Assembly (NCBI GenBank): GCA_964495085.1
Contig: CAZBUK010000008.1
Coordinates: forward strand, 4,300 to 68,299
From: CAZBUK01 sp964495085
GTDB lineage: Bacteria > Bacteroidota > Ignavibacteria > T3Sed10-11
Length of the DNA stretch: 64,000 bases
Direction: 5' to 3'
Shown here: piece by piece, positions 32,227-44,646 of the stretch
Numbering within the stretch: position 1 is the stretch's first letter
How the letters are laid out: each line of letters begins with the position of its first letter
The notes under the pieces: generated by a model
What the model was told of the DNA's origin: nothing
Seen by the model: the letters and a program-made list of their open reading frames with translations, nothing else
Database searches by the model: none
Position numbers and translations under genes: made by a program

Positions 32227-34848
32227 TCAATATACTCCGCGTATACTGCCCCGTTTCGTGACTTTAAGATCCTGCAGATGCGGCGCCTTGACCCTGATTT
32301 CGAGTCGATAATACTGATTAAATCCGGTCGGGACCCAGCTGAAATCCAGGGTCCAACAATGGAGATCCCTTGAAATAACAAGCAAAGGGGTGGTAAATTC
32401 CTTACGAATAAAATCGTATCCGGTCGATCCGCGAATTCTCCAGTTTTCCGTTATACTGACTGATCCGTCGGCGCGGAGATTGTTCGATCTGCTTATGATG
32501 AGCGGATTGGATTCGTTATATCTGAAACTCCATGAGAGCGCCAGATCCCAGGGAACCGAAACCTGCGGGACAAAATGATAATCGTAATAACGAAAATCGT
32601 TCATGCGGGGATTCATCGGATGATAGAGATCGGTAAATTCATATGGATAAGGCGACCGGTACTGCGTTCCGCCCCGAAGTGATGTGCTCACGTTCAGACT
32701 GAGATCGAGAAACCTGACAAGCGATCCGGTTTCGTTCACCTGGTATCGATTCACCCGCCTTCCCAGTTTGGGATCGAATGCAAATACATCGAAGGAAGCA
32801 CCGCCGCTGACGGAAAAGAGATTACCGACAGCCGTGCGGAAACTCATGCCGATAGGACTCAGTTTGAGTGAATCCTGCGCGAAATTATAAGACGTCGATA
32901 TGCTCAGGTTCAACAGCTGGTAACGTTTTTCCTCCGCCGTAGTGTCCGAAGGCGACGGAGCAGTTTTCATTTCGAAAAGATTTCCGACGGAGAAGGAAAG
33001 CGATTGCTCAAGCCCCGCGGGAGCCGTCCCGTAAATCTGTCCTGAGAATCGGTCGTAACGGATCATCTCATTCAGAACGGGATCATGGTAGCTACCGTAG
33101 TAACCCCAGAAAGGTTTCGAGAAATCCGGCCTGAATCCGAGCGTTATGTTCGGCGTGATGGTGTGCCTAATTCCGGTGATTCGCCCGATACGCGGCTGGA
33201 AGATGCCGTAGATCGTGGTGCCCAGGGATATACCGCTGTTAAAGAATCTGACCGGATAAAAGCCTTTGTCCTTCCTGCTCGTTATGCTGCTGTCCTCGGG
33301 ATTGAACGATCGGTCTTCGCGCTCAGCGTACCAGTATTCGGAGTAATTCAGAAAGGGGGTCACATTGAAATAGCTTACCCGCTGAGAAGCCGTTACGTTA
33401 ACGTTGTGGCGCGCGCCCGTCCGGTACTCGGTCGTGAGCGAGGTATCGCCGGCTTCGGAGCGGCGCAACATGGTTGAAATATAGTTCTGCGCGTTCGATG
33501 AATAGGAATAGCCGATGAGTTCATACCACCCGTAATCCTCTCCGGGTTTCCGGTCGCGTGCACTTTTTCGGAACGGGTACGACTGCGTGCGCGAAAAGTT
33601 GAGACTCGGGAGCAGCCAGGTAACCTCATCGGTCCGGATATTGTGATTCCGGTTGACGTTCAAAGAGAGGTTGTTCCCCGATCCCTCCCACCGCTTCGAG
33701 TACGTTGCATTGGAGATTATATTCTGCTGCAGAAGCTGGTTATAGTCGAGACTGGTCGCTTGATAATACTGAGACGTCATGTAGTTGAAGTTGACGTCGA
33801 TTCGGGACGTCGGATCGATCTCTTGATTGTGCCTCACGAACACCTGATAGTCTCGCGATTCCGACCTGAGCGGATCGCCGGGTTCCCCTGTGAAGCGGTA
33901 GCTCGTCGAGGCGTCGATCGCACCGGTGAATTTGTATCTGAGGACGTAGCGAAACGACGAATCGAGCTTCCATCCTCCCTTCGAAAACCAATCGAACGAT
34001 ACGCGCGAATCCATATACTCATTGATCGCCCAGTAATACCCGATCCCCGTCAGGAATCTTCCTCGCTCGGGAGCCTCGCCGAATGAGGGAGTAAGGAATC
34101 CGGAGGTCCGACGGCTCTGTGCCGGGAAAATTCCGAATGGAATGATGAATACGGGCACGTCGGCAATATACAGATAGATCGGCGATGCGGAGACGCTCTT
34201 ATTCGGGACGACCTTCATCCTCGGACTGAAAAAATAAAAATGTGGATGATCGGGATTGTTGCAGGTGGAGTACCATCCGTCGGCGAGATAGAGCACCTCG
34301 TCCTCCATTTTCTTGACAGTTTCCCCGTGATAATGCCCCAGTTCGATCTCGGTATCCGTGAGGGTCATCCTCCCCCGCTTCGATTTAAAATTATAAGCGA
34401 TAGTGTAGCCTTCATAGACTTCGCCGGCATCTTGCATTACCGGCACTCCCTCGTATGCACGTTTGAGAGCCCTGCCGGAAACGCCATCTCCGATGACGGT
34501 ATCCTTACGCACCCCTTCCGCGTATAATTCCGAAACATCCCAGTCCAGCAGGATTCGCGCCGCTTCAAGCCGCATCGTCCGGTACTGAAGATCTCCTTTA
34601 TTATAGAGCCGCATTTTTTTTGAAGCCACGTCGTAAATCACGGAATCGATCGCCGAATACACTACTACCGTATCGACGCCCGAGGGAGAGGGGACAACGG
34701 TATCTGCTGCCGCCGGAACGGGAATCGAAATCGTATCGGCCGTAGTCGTATCCTGAACCGTTTGGAAGAATGTTCTTTGAAACGGATTCGCCGCGGCCAA
34801 GCAGCTGAGTATCGCCGTGAGCGCCATTATGACTGAGAGGATGCGCAT
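32227..34848 (-). CDS. lptD: LptD-like outer-membrane LPS assembly protein
   Basis: About 873 residues from the ATG at 34848 (MRILSVIMALTAILSCLAAA, signal peptide); a TTG at 34896 would add 16 residues. The N-terminal part (about 60-190) is an LptA/OstA-like periplasmic domain (KMRLYNKGDLQYRTMRLEA, LYAEGVRKD, YNFKSKRGRMTLTDTEIE). The family hallmark follows: STCNNPDHPHFYFFS, YLYIADVPVFIIPFGIFP and SGFLTPSFGE. The remainder is a large beta-barrel with alternating aromatic strands. It inserts lipopolysaccharide or a related glycolipid into the outer membrane, which shows the cell is diderm. It starts 57 bp after the ROK-kinase gene. Confidence 0.88.
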   Translation of the reverse strand: MRILSVIMALTAILSCLAAANPFQRTFFQTVQDTTTADTISIPVPAAADTVVPSPSGVDTVVVYSAIDSVIYDVASKKMRLYNKGDLQYRTMRLEAARILLDWDVSELYAEGVRKDTVIGDGVSGRALKRAYEGVPVMQDAGEVYEGYTIAYNFKSKRGRMTLTDTEIELGHYHGETVKKMEDEVLYLADGWYSTCNNPDHPHFYFFSPRMKVVPNKSVSASPIYLYIADVPVFIIPFGIFPAQSRRTSGFLTPSFGEAPERGRFLTGIGYYWAINEYMDSRVSFDWFSKGGWKLDSSFRYVLRYKFTGAIDASTSYRFTGEPGDPLRSESRDYQVFVRHNQEIDPTSRIDVNFNYMTSQYYQATSLDYNQLLQQNIISNATYSKRWEGSGNNLSLNVNRNHNIRTDEVTWLLPSLNFSRTQSYPFRKSARDRKPGEDYGWYELIGYSYSSNAQNYISTMLRRSEAGDTSLTTEYRTGARHNVNVTASQRVSYFNVTPFLNYSEYWYAEREDRSFNPEDSSITSRKDKGFYPVRFFNSGISLGTTIYGIFQPRIGRITGIRHTITPNITLGFRPDFSKPFWGYYGSYHDPVLNEMIRYDRFSGQIYGTAPAGLEQSLSFSVGNLFEMKTAPSPSDTTAEEKRYQLLNLSISTSYNFAQDSLKLSPIGMSFRTAVGNLFSVSGGASFDVFAFDPKLGRRVNRYQVNETGSLVRFLDLSLNVSTSLRGGTQYRSPYPYEFTDLYHPMNPRMNDFRYYDYHFVPQVSVPWDLALSWSFRYNESNPLIISRSNNLRADGSVSITENWRIRGSTGYDFIRKEFTTPLLVISRDLHCWTLDFSWVPTGFNQYYRLEIRVKAPHLQDLKVTKRGSIRGVY

Positions 34849-34905
34849 TGTATACGGATGCCGGATCTTATACGGTGTCGAATTGTTGGATGACAAACCG
34901 GACTC

Positions 34906-35859
34906 TCAAAGCACGAGACCGGCTGCACCGAGAATACCGGCCCGGTTGCCGAGCAGCGCCGGGATGGCCCTGACGGTCGGCCGGATCGGAGCCATGACAT
35001 TCACCCGGAGTCTTCGATTCATCGGGGCAAACACAAGATCTCCGGCCGCCGAGATCCCTCCTCCGACGATCGCCAGATCGAAATTCATTATGTTCATGAA
35101 TGAGGCGAGCGCGACTCCGAGCAGTTCGCCCGCCTCTTCCATGATCTCCCGCGCGACGCTATCGCCTTCACCGGCGGCTTGCGCGAGTATTTTCGGTTCA
35201 ATCGCGGATTCATCACCGGCCACCAGTTTCCAGACGAGCGAATCGCTGCGTTGTCGAAGCCGCTCTACCGCCCGGGCCGAGAGGTATCGCTGCCCGACGT
35301 AACTCTCGATGCAGCCGGTATTCCCACAATTGCAAGAGGGGCCTCTGTAGTCGATGGATATGTGTCCGATCTCTCCCGCTCCGCCGTATGGGCCATGGTA
35401 GATCTTGCCGTCGATGATGATGCCGCCGCCGACTCCGGTACCCCAAATCACGAATAAAAAATTTTCAATTCCCTTCCCCGCACCGAAGATACCTTCGGCG
35501 ATCGCCGCGGCGTTGGCATCGTTCTCGAGTTTAATCCGGACATCCTCCTCCAACCGGCGTGCGACCTCCACTCCGAGGCGGTATTCCGACCAATCCTTGA
35601 AATTCGGAGGAGCGCTCACGGTGACTCCTGCAGGATCGATGATCCCCGGGGTCGCGATGCCTATCCCTCCATACTCCGCGAGCGATGTTTCTCCGGCGAG
35701 TCCGCGTATAGATTTGACGATCTGGTCGGCTACCCTGTCCGGTCCGTCATCTGCAAGCGTCGGCAGGGATGTCTCCCGCCTTATATCGCCCTCAGCTGAA
35801 ACTATGCCCGCCTTAACGGTTGTACCGCCGAGATCGATTCCGATTACGTCTTTACCCAT
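34906..35859 (-). CDS. ROK-family sugar kinase (probable glucokinase)
   Basis: 317 residues, the usual glucokinase size. ATP-binding phosphate-1 motif IDLGGTTVKAGIV at the N-terminus; sugar-binding and catalytic region ENDANAAAIAEGIFGAG; GTGVGGGIIIDGKI; the ROK zinc motif CNCGNTGCIESY with GEIGH just before it. All residues expected for hexose phosphorylation are present. The substrate is probably glucose, by similarity of the GEIGH...CNCG region; other ROK kinases use N-acetylmannosamine or fructose. It sits between rarA (37 bp) and lptD, transcribed in the same direction, with no obvious pathway link. Confidence 0.9.
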   Translation of the reverse strand: MGKDVIGIDLGGTTVKAGIVSAEGDIRRETSLPTLADDGPDRVADQIVKSIRGLAGETSLAEYGGIGIATPGIIDPAGVTVSAPPNFKDWSEYRLGVEVARRLEEDVRIKLENDANAAAIAEGIFGAGKGIENFLFVIWGTGVGGGIIIDGKIYHGPYGGAGEIGHISIDYRGPSCNCGNTGCIESYVGQRYLSARAVERLRQRSDSLVWKLVAGDESAIEPKILAQAAGEGDSVAREIMEEAGELLGVALASFMNIMNFDLAIVGGGISAAGDLVFAPMNRRLRVNVMAPIRPTVRAIPALLGNRAGILGAAGLVL

Positions 35860-35896
35860 ATCGTAAGAAAATTTCCGGATTCAGGTGATATGTGAT

Positions 35897-37243
35897 TTAA
35901 TTTTCCGCTCTGTAGCGTTTTCTGTTCTTCCACCATCCAAGGAGCCGTTCCTTGATCGAAGCCTCACGGCCGTTTGCCGACGGTTGATAATATATCCTAT
36001 CGCCGAGCTTTTCGGGTAAATAGCTTTGATCGACAAAGCGGCCGGGAAAGTCATGTCCATAACGGTACTCGCTCCCGTATCCGAGCTCCTTCATCAGCTT
36101 GGTCGGTGCGTTGCGCAGATGCAACGGCACCGGCTCGTTCGGGAGCGTCCGTACGTCGTTCATTGCCTGTTCGATTGCCAGATACGACGCGTTGCTTTTG
36201 GGCGCCGACGCCAGATATGTAGCACAATGGGAGAGGATAATTCTCGCCTCCGGCATGCCGATGTAATCGACCGCTGTAAAGGCGTTCGTCGCGAGGACGA
36301 GCGCGAACGGATCGGCGTTCCCAATATCCTCGGATGCCAGAACGACCATCCTCCGAGCGATGAATTTCGGATCCTCCCCTCCTTCCAGCATACGCGCCAT
36401 CCAGTATACGGAGCCGTCGGGATCGCAGCCGCGCAGACTCTTAATAAATGCGGAGATAATATTGTAATGTTCTTCTCCGGCTTTATCGTATTTCGAGAAG
36501 CGAAATTGAAACGCTTCCTTGATCAGGCCGGATGTCAGTATCATACGGTTGGAATCAGCGGCAGGTTTGGAGAGCTGCACCGCGGTCTCCAGTCCGTTCA
36601 ACATCGATCGGGCGTCGCCTCCCGAGAGGAGGATAAGCAGATCGATATCCTCTATGGTAATGGAATACCGTGCGAGTTGCGGATCGTGATGAATCGCACG
36701 CTCCAGGATCATGACCAGATGCGCTCTGCTGAGCGGTGTGAGCACATAGACGCGCGTACGCGATAGCAGCGGAGCGATTACCTCGAAGGACGGATTCTCG
36801 GTGGTAGCTCCGATGAGGGTAATGATTCCGCTTTCGACCGAATGCAGCAGCGCATCCTGCTGCGCTTTATTGAACCGATGTATTTCATCGATAAATAATA
36901 TGGTTTTCCGCTTTCCGGTTTTCAGATTCCGCTCTGCCCGGGTAATGATTTCCCGCACATCCTTGACGCCGGCGGAGACCGCGTTGAGCTGGTAAAAATC
37001 CGCTTCGGAGTGCATGGCAATCAGACGCGCGAGCGTCGTTTTGCCAACTCCCGGGGGGCCCCAGAAAATCATAGACCGGACATTTTGCTGCTCGAGCATT
37101 ATGCGTATGGGTTTGCCCGGTCCGACGATGTCTTCCTGTCCGACGAACTCGTCTATCGTCTCAGGTCTGATCCGTTCCGCAAGCGGCGCTCCCTCGGGAG
37201 GTTTCCGGAATTTTCTGTTGCGTATGTCGGGAAAGAGATCCAT
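35897..37243 (-). CDS. rarA: RarA/MgsA replication-associated AAA+ ATPase
   Basis: About 448 residues from the ATG at 37243 (MDLFPDIRNRK); residues further upstream in the frame do not resemble the family. Typical opening PLAERIRPETIDEFVGQEDI, Walker A GPPGVGKTTL, Walker B LFIDEIHRFNKAQQD, sensor 1 IGATTENPSFEV, and the RarA C-terminal tetramerisation domain with DDPK-like EDPKFIARRMVVLASEDIG and YGSEYRYGHDFPGRF near the end. It acts on stalled replication forks, related to clamp-loader subunits. It is downstream of the ftsB/divIC-like gene by 118 bp. Confidence 0.95.
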   Translation of the reverse strand: MDLFPDIRNRKFRKPPEGAPLAERIRPETIDEFVGQEDIVGPGKPIRIMLEQQNVRSMIFWGPPGVGKTTLARLIAMHSEADFYQLNAVSAGVKDVREIITRAERNLKTGKRKTILFIDEIHRFNKAQQDALLHSVESGIITLIGATTENPSFEVIAPLLSRTRVYVLTPLSRAHLVMILERAIHHDPQLARYSITIEDIDLLILLSGGDARSMLNGLETAVQLSKPAADSNRMILTSGLIKEAFQFRFSKYDKAGEEHYNIISAFIKSLRGCDPDGSVYWMARMLEGGEDPKFIARRMVVLASEDIGNADPFALVLATNAFTAVDYIGMPEARIILSHCATYLASAPKSNASYLAIEQAMNDVRTLPNEPVPLHLRNAPTKLMKELGYGSEYRYGHDFPGRFVDQSYLPEKLGDRIYYQPSANGREASIKERLLGWWKNRKRYRAEN

Positions 37244-37361
37244 ATAAAATGAAAAACCAACAAATCCTTTTACCGCAACGCCTTCATCCGGCCGGAGATG
37301 TTGGTTGTTTGACAGAGTCTGAGAATGGGAGAATTTATATAACGATCCGACGGAACACCGG

Positions 37362-37703
37362 TCACTCTTCGGCAATCCGGTATACCGTATCGCCCGAACG
37401 GATCATTCCATATCGCTCGCGGGCGATTTTTTCGACAAACTCATCGTCGCCGGATACTTTCTCAAGAGCAGTACGAAGATCCTGAGTTTCGCGGTTCGCC
37501 GATTGTACTTTCTCGATCATCTGTTCCTTCTGAAATTCAAGATTTACCCGCTGGATCACACCGCGGCTCCCGAAGAGGATATACGCGACAAGCATGAGCA
37601 CCGCCGCTATCTTCCATACCCGTCCGCGCGTGAAATATCTATACAGAGATCCCCTTGGTAAACTTCTTCCGGGTTTTTTCCGTCTGTAGAATTTCTCGTC
37701 CAT
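37362..37703 (-). CDS. Septum formation initiator family protein (FtsB/DivIC-like)
   Basis: 113 residues. A basic cytoplasmic N-terminus (RRKKPGRSLPRGS), one membrane helix (about 31-50: WKIAAVLMLVAYILFG), a periplasmic coiled coil (about 52-88) and the conserved end DDEFVEKIARERYGMIRSGD. This is the standard bitopic layout of FtsB/DivIC, which bridges FtsL and FtsQ/DivIB in the divisome. It is 63 bp downstream of ddl in the same direction, consistent with a cell-wall/division grouping. Confidence 0.88.
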   Translation of the reverse strand: MDEKFYRRKKPGRSLPRGSLYRYFTRGRVWKIAAVLMLVAYILFGSRGVIQRVNLEFQKEQMIEKVQSANRETQDLRTALEKVSGDDEFVEKIARERYGMIRSGDTVYRIAEE

Positions 37704-37766
37704 AAAGTTTAATAATAGTAACTCGTGGAATGATTAGCAAGAACGGCTACGCCGCAACCGACCCCT

Positions 37767-38795
37767 CTATTTCCCCGTTCGGGCTTCCGTTACAGCGTCC
37801 GCGACGATCCGATCGCAGAGCTCCGGATAATCAATGCCAATTGCCTGCGCAGCTTTCGGGACCAGGCTTGTATCGGTCATCCCGGGAATGGTATTGACCT
37901 CCAGGCAGTAAATTGCGTTCTGAGGACTGAGACGAAAATCAATCCTGCCGAATCCGCGGCAGCCGATGAGCTGAAACGATGCAAGAGCGATTCGCCTCAG
38001 TTCCGCCGCTGTCCCTTCATCTATCGGCGCCGGGACGAGATATTCCGTCCTGCCCGGCGTGTATTTGTTCCGGTAATCGTAAAAACCTTCTCTGGGTCTG
38101 ATTTCGATCACAGGCAATGCCTCATAACCGAGAATGGCGACGGTGAGTTCTCTTCCGGGTATATAGGCTTCGATCAGCACGCGATCGGAGTATCTCCATG
38201 CGAAATCGAGCGCTTCAGCCAATCGTTCTTCCGAGTGTACTATGGTTAACCCGACGGCAGATCCCTGGTCGCCGGGTTTAATAACCGCCGGGTATCCGAA
38301 GTTCTCTGCGATCCGCTGTCGTACCGAATCCGGAGATTCTCCCTTCACCGCTGTCGTCCAGGTTGGCGTGGAAATACTTCCGTAGGAGAAAATCATTTTC
38401 GTCGTAATTTTATCCATTGCAATGGCACTGGATAGAACGCCGGAACCGGTATACGGAATATTTCTGTATTCGATTAGGGATTGAATGCGGCCGTCCTCTC
38501 CCCATGTCCCATGCAGCATAATAAAGACGACCTCCGTATCGTCAGGTACGGCTTCTTCTATCGTTTGCAGGTATAATCGTCTTGCATCCCGTATCTTACC
38601 GTTCAATACCGACGGCTCAGCTCCGATAGCCGATGCAAAAAGCTCCGATTCACCGGGCTGGTTGCTGCCGAACGTGGGATCGAGAGTGATGACGTCATGC
38701 CCTTTAGAACGAAGCGCTTTCGCCACATTCTTTCCCGATGCCAGCGATACATCTCGCTCAGGCGATATTCCCCCGCATAACAGAGCTATCTTCAA
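37767..38795 (-). CDS. ddl: D-alanine--D-alanine ligase
   Basis: 342 residues. The start is a TTG at 38795 with AGGG ten bases upstream; it places MKIALLCGGISPERDVSLAS at the N-terminus exactly as in the family. ATP-grasp features: HGTWGEDGRIQSLIE, PYTGSGVLSSAIAMDK, KPGDQGSAVGLTIV, EAYIPGRELTVAIL, FGRIDFRL and CLEVNTIPGMTDTSLVPKAA. It makes the D-Ala-D-Ala dipeptide for peptidoglycan. First gene of the leftward run, divergent from the PFOR gene across 441 bp. Confidence 0.95.
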   Translation of the reverse strand: MKIALLCGGISPERDVSLASGKNVAKALRSKGHDVITLDPTFGSNQPGESELFASAIGAEPSVLNGKIRDARRLYLQTIEEAVPDDTEVVFIMLHGTWGEDGRIQSLIEYRNIPYTGSGVLSSAIAMDKITTKMIFSYGSISTPTWTTAVKGESPDSVRQRIAENFGYPAVIKPGDQGSAVGLTIVHSEERLAEALDFAWRYSDRVLIEAYIPGRELTVAILGYEALPVIEIRPREGFYDYRNKYTPGRTEYLVPAPIDEGTAAELRRIALASFQLIGCRGFGRIDFRLSPQNAIYCLEVNTIPGMTDTSLVPKAAQAIGIDYPELCDRIVADAVTEARTGK

Positions 38796-39236
38796 CTATT
38801 ATAATCCCTTTCCGTGGATTTCCTACATTTTGCTTTAACTGAATCGCATATTTCGAATTTAATAAATTATTCAGGAAAATGAAACCTAATGAGCTTATTG
38901 TTTTAATTAAAAATGAAAGATCAATTTCTCATTAATTAGAAAAAATAACATTTCGAAATAATTACAGCTTTGAGAGAATTCGGAGGGCTAAACTACGAGT
39001 CGGAAAGCATTGCGAAATAGTGTCCAAAACACACTAGAATAAACAATTATTATGATTCCACTCTATATCTATGATAGCCGAAATAGAATCCTCTGAAAAA
39101 TCATTTAAATCTACCGATTGGCACAGATTTTGTTTGTTTATAGGTGCATCCTTAAATTACGTCCGTATTCCGAATATACTTATCAAATTTGAATATTAAG
39201 ATTTTTGGAATTTTCAATTAATTGGAGAAATTATAA
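38796..39236. other. AT-rich divergent promoter region between ddl and the PFOR gene
   Basis: About 440 bases, clearly more AT-rich than the genes. Contains an imperfect inverted repeat (listed separately) and several A/T tracts. The PFOR ribosome binding site is TTGGAGAAA just before the ATG at 39237. I could not choose a single promoter with confidence. Confidence 0.55.
39018..39036. promoter_or_regulatory. Inverted repeat upstream of the PFOR gene, possible operator
   Basis: TAGTGT and ACACTA arms (6 bp each, perfect) flank a 7-base spacer, about 200 bases before the PFOR start. The distance is long for a repressor site, and no regulator can be named. Confidence 0.2.
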
Positions 39237-42845
<3,609 letters not shown>

Positions 42846-42846
42846 T

Positions 42847-43845
42847 ATGGATTTAACGACCAAGTATCTCGGGATGACGCTGAAAAATCCGCTGGTCCCC
42901 TCTGCATCGCCGCTCACCGGAGATATTGCCAGCATCAAAAAGATGGAAGATAACGGTGCGTCGGCGATCGTGCTGCATTCTCTCTTCGAGGAACAGATCA
43001 GGCATGAGACGCGAGAACTCGACCACTACCTGCAGTTCGGAACCGAAAGCTTCGCCGAAGCCGTCACCTATTTTCCTCAATCGGACGACTACAATCTCGG
43101 ACCCGAGGAATATCTAAACCATATCCGGATGGCGAAAGAATCCGTGGATATACCGGTGATCGCGAGTCTCAACGGCATTACAGTCGGCGGCTGGATAGAA
43201 TATTCGAAAAAAATGGAGCAGGCAGGAGCGGATGCGCTGGAATTAAACGTATACTATATTCCGACCAACCCGAGGCTTTCCGGAGTGGAAGTCGAAACGC
43301 TCTATCTTGACATTCTAAAAGCGGTGAAGGCGGCTGTTAAGATACCCGTGGCGATGAAGCTGAGTCCGTTCTTCAGCTCGCTCTCCCATTTCGCACGGCG
43401 TCTTGACGAACTGCATGCGGACGGACTGGTATTGTTCAATCGATTCTATCAACCGGACTTCGATCTGGAAAGACTCGAGGTCACTCCGAACGTCATTCTG
43501 AGCACGCCGCAGGCGATGCGGCTCCCCCTGCGCTGGATCGCCATTCTCTACGGTAAGATTAAAGCCGACCTTGCAGCGACGAGCGGCATCCATACACATC
43601 AGGACGTCATCAAAATGCTCATGGCCGGCGCACATGTAACGATGATGTGTTCGGCACTGCTCAGGAACGGCGTCCCCCATCTCGCGACCGTATTGACCGG
43701 ATTGCAGAAATGGATGGAGGAATATGAGTATGATTCAGTCGAGCAGATGCAAGGGAGTATGAGCCAGAAGAACGTCGGCGATCCGTCGTCTTTCGAACGC
43801 GCAAATTATATGAAAGCGCTTCAGAGTTTCAGACCGAATATCTGA
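42847..43845 (+). CDS. Dihydroorotate-dehydrogenase-like flavoprotein, paired with PFOR
   Basis: 332 residues from the ATG at 42847, one base after the PFOR stop, with GGAGGG overlapping the PFOR end. It follows the class 1 DHOD TIM-barrel plan: MDLTTKYLGMTLKNPLVPSA at the start, IASLNGI, ADALELNVYY, VAMKLSPFFSS, and ATSGIHTHQDVIKMLMAGAH near the FMN phosphate site. The segment that reads LNxSCPN in true DHODs is NVYYIPTNPR here, so the usual substrate contact and catalytic environment are changed. The tight coupling to PFOR suggests a role in pyruvate or ferredoxin metabolism rather than pyrimidine synthesis. Annotated elsewhere, as I recall, only as 'DHOD-like protein'. Confidence 0.85.
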   Translation: MDLTTKYLGMTLKNPLVPSASPLTGDIASIKKMEDNGASAIVLHSLFEEQIRHETRELDHYLQFGTESFAEAVTYFPQSDDYNLGPEEYLNHIRMAKESVDIPVIASLNGITVGGWIEYSKKMEQAGADALELNVYYIPTNPRLSGVEVETLYLDILKAVKAAVKIPVAMKLSPFFSSLSHFARRLDELHADGLVLFNRFYQPDFDLERLEVTPNVILSTPQAMRLPLRWIAILYGKIKADLAATSGIHTHQDVIKMLMAGAHVTMMCSALLRNGVPHLATVLTGLQKWMEEYEYDSVEQMQGSMSQKNVGDPSSFERANYMKALQSFRPNI

Positions 43846-43859
43846 CGGTATTAAAAAAT

Positions 43860-43894
43860 CCGGTGCGGCGTCATACGGAAATGCCCTGCACCGG
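43860..43894. repeat. Inverted repeat downstream of the DHOD-like gene
   Basis: CCGGTGC and GCACCGG (7 bp) flank a 21-base loop in the 67-bp gap before the small zinc-protein gene. There is no T run after it, so it may be an RNA processing or attenuation element rather than a terminator. Confidence 0.3.
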
Positions 43895-43912
43895 TTATGC
43901 AAAGCACACAAT

Positions 43913-44263
43913 ATGACTAAACAATTACATACGCAGGTAAACAGGGCGGTGGAGTACATCGGGAAGGTTCCGGTAAAGGATCTCTTCGATGAAGCGGAAA
44001 ACTTTGTCTGTGCAGTTTGCGAGATGGACCGGAAACCCTGTCATATACACTCAGGAGCAACTTGTGCGCATATGATCAGGGAGGGGACCGAGCTCGAATT
44101 GCTCCGGAACGTCGATCATGCGGAAGCAAAGGGTATGTTCCGCACTTGCCTGGTCTGTGGAAGACCGATTTCCGCTAAAGCGCTTCGATATAATCCACTC
44201 CGGGAACTCTGCCCTCACTGCACTGACCGGGTGAAAAGAAAAAAGCTCCGCAACAAGGTTTAA
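43913..44263 (+). CDS. Small C4 zinc-finger protein (DksA/TraR-like finger)
   Basis: 116 residues. The N-terminal half has a Cys/His cluster (CAVCEMDRKPCHIHSG); the C-terminal half has a four-cysteine finger CLVCGRPIS ... LCPHCTDRVKRKKL, with spacing and the 'CxxCGxxI' opening typical of the DksA/TraR zinc finger. The DksA coiled-coil with its acidic tip is not evident, so it is not a plain DksA. The basic end (KRKKLRNKV) could contact nucleic acid. It begins 67 bp after the DHOD-like gene on the same strand and may be the third gene of the PFOR transcript. Function unknown. Confidence 0.65.
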   Translation: MTKQLHTQVNRAVEYIGKVPVKDLFDEAENFVCAVCEMDRKPCHIHSGATCAHMIREGTELELLRNVDHAEAKGMFRTCLVCGRPISAKALRYNPLRELCPHCTDRVKRKKLRNKV

Positions 44264-44646
44264 TCCTCCTCCGGATGCCTGCATCTCCCCGCATAGATCA
44301 CTCTCCGGGAGTCGGACTATCCCGACCGTGAAGTGTTTATAAAATCTATTTAGGGCCTCCCACCTTTCCGATCTCTCCAGGGCCGGAATCTGTGCTACCC
44401 CATTCCGACACGCTTGATAAACTCTTCACACGGTTTTTTCCGCCTTACCGACGGCCGGATTTTTCTGATTATTTGGAAACACTGTGGAATACTTCCGCTG
44501 ATGAATACAAAGCCAATGTTGCTCCCTACGGGGACATATCTCTCACCCTGTGATTTAAATCATACTAAAATGTACAAATTAGGCCTATTTTAATATTCGA
44601 GATTCCTATCATAGTTAAACGAATATTATCAGATCGTGAGGATTTT
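44264..44646. other. Intergenic region upstream of the OmpA-family gene
   Basis: About 380 bases. The right third is AT-rich and holds a palindromic candidate operator (separate entry). The left part is GC-richer and shows no terminator with a T run, RNA gene or repeat I can support. Confidence 0.55.
44550..44563. promoter_or_regulatory. Candidate Crp/Fnr-type operator upstream of the OmpA-family gene
   Basis: GTGATTTAAATCAT contains a perfect 12-bp palindrome TGATTTAAATCA and matches the Fnr-like pattern TTGAT-N4-ATCAA except at the outer base of each half. It lies about 84 bases before the start codon, a usable distance for activation. No Crp/Fnr regulator is in the window. Confidence 0.3.

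Noticed and set aside
42847..43845. Genuine pyrimidine-pathway dihydroorotate dehydrogenase
   Set aside because: The LNxSCPN-type segment is replaced and the gene is coupled to PFOR, so the pyrD name is not used.
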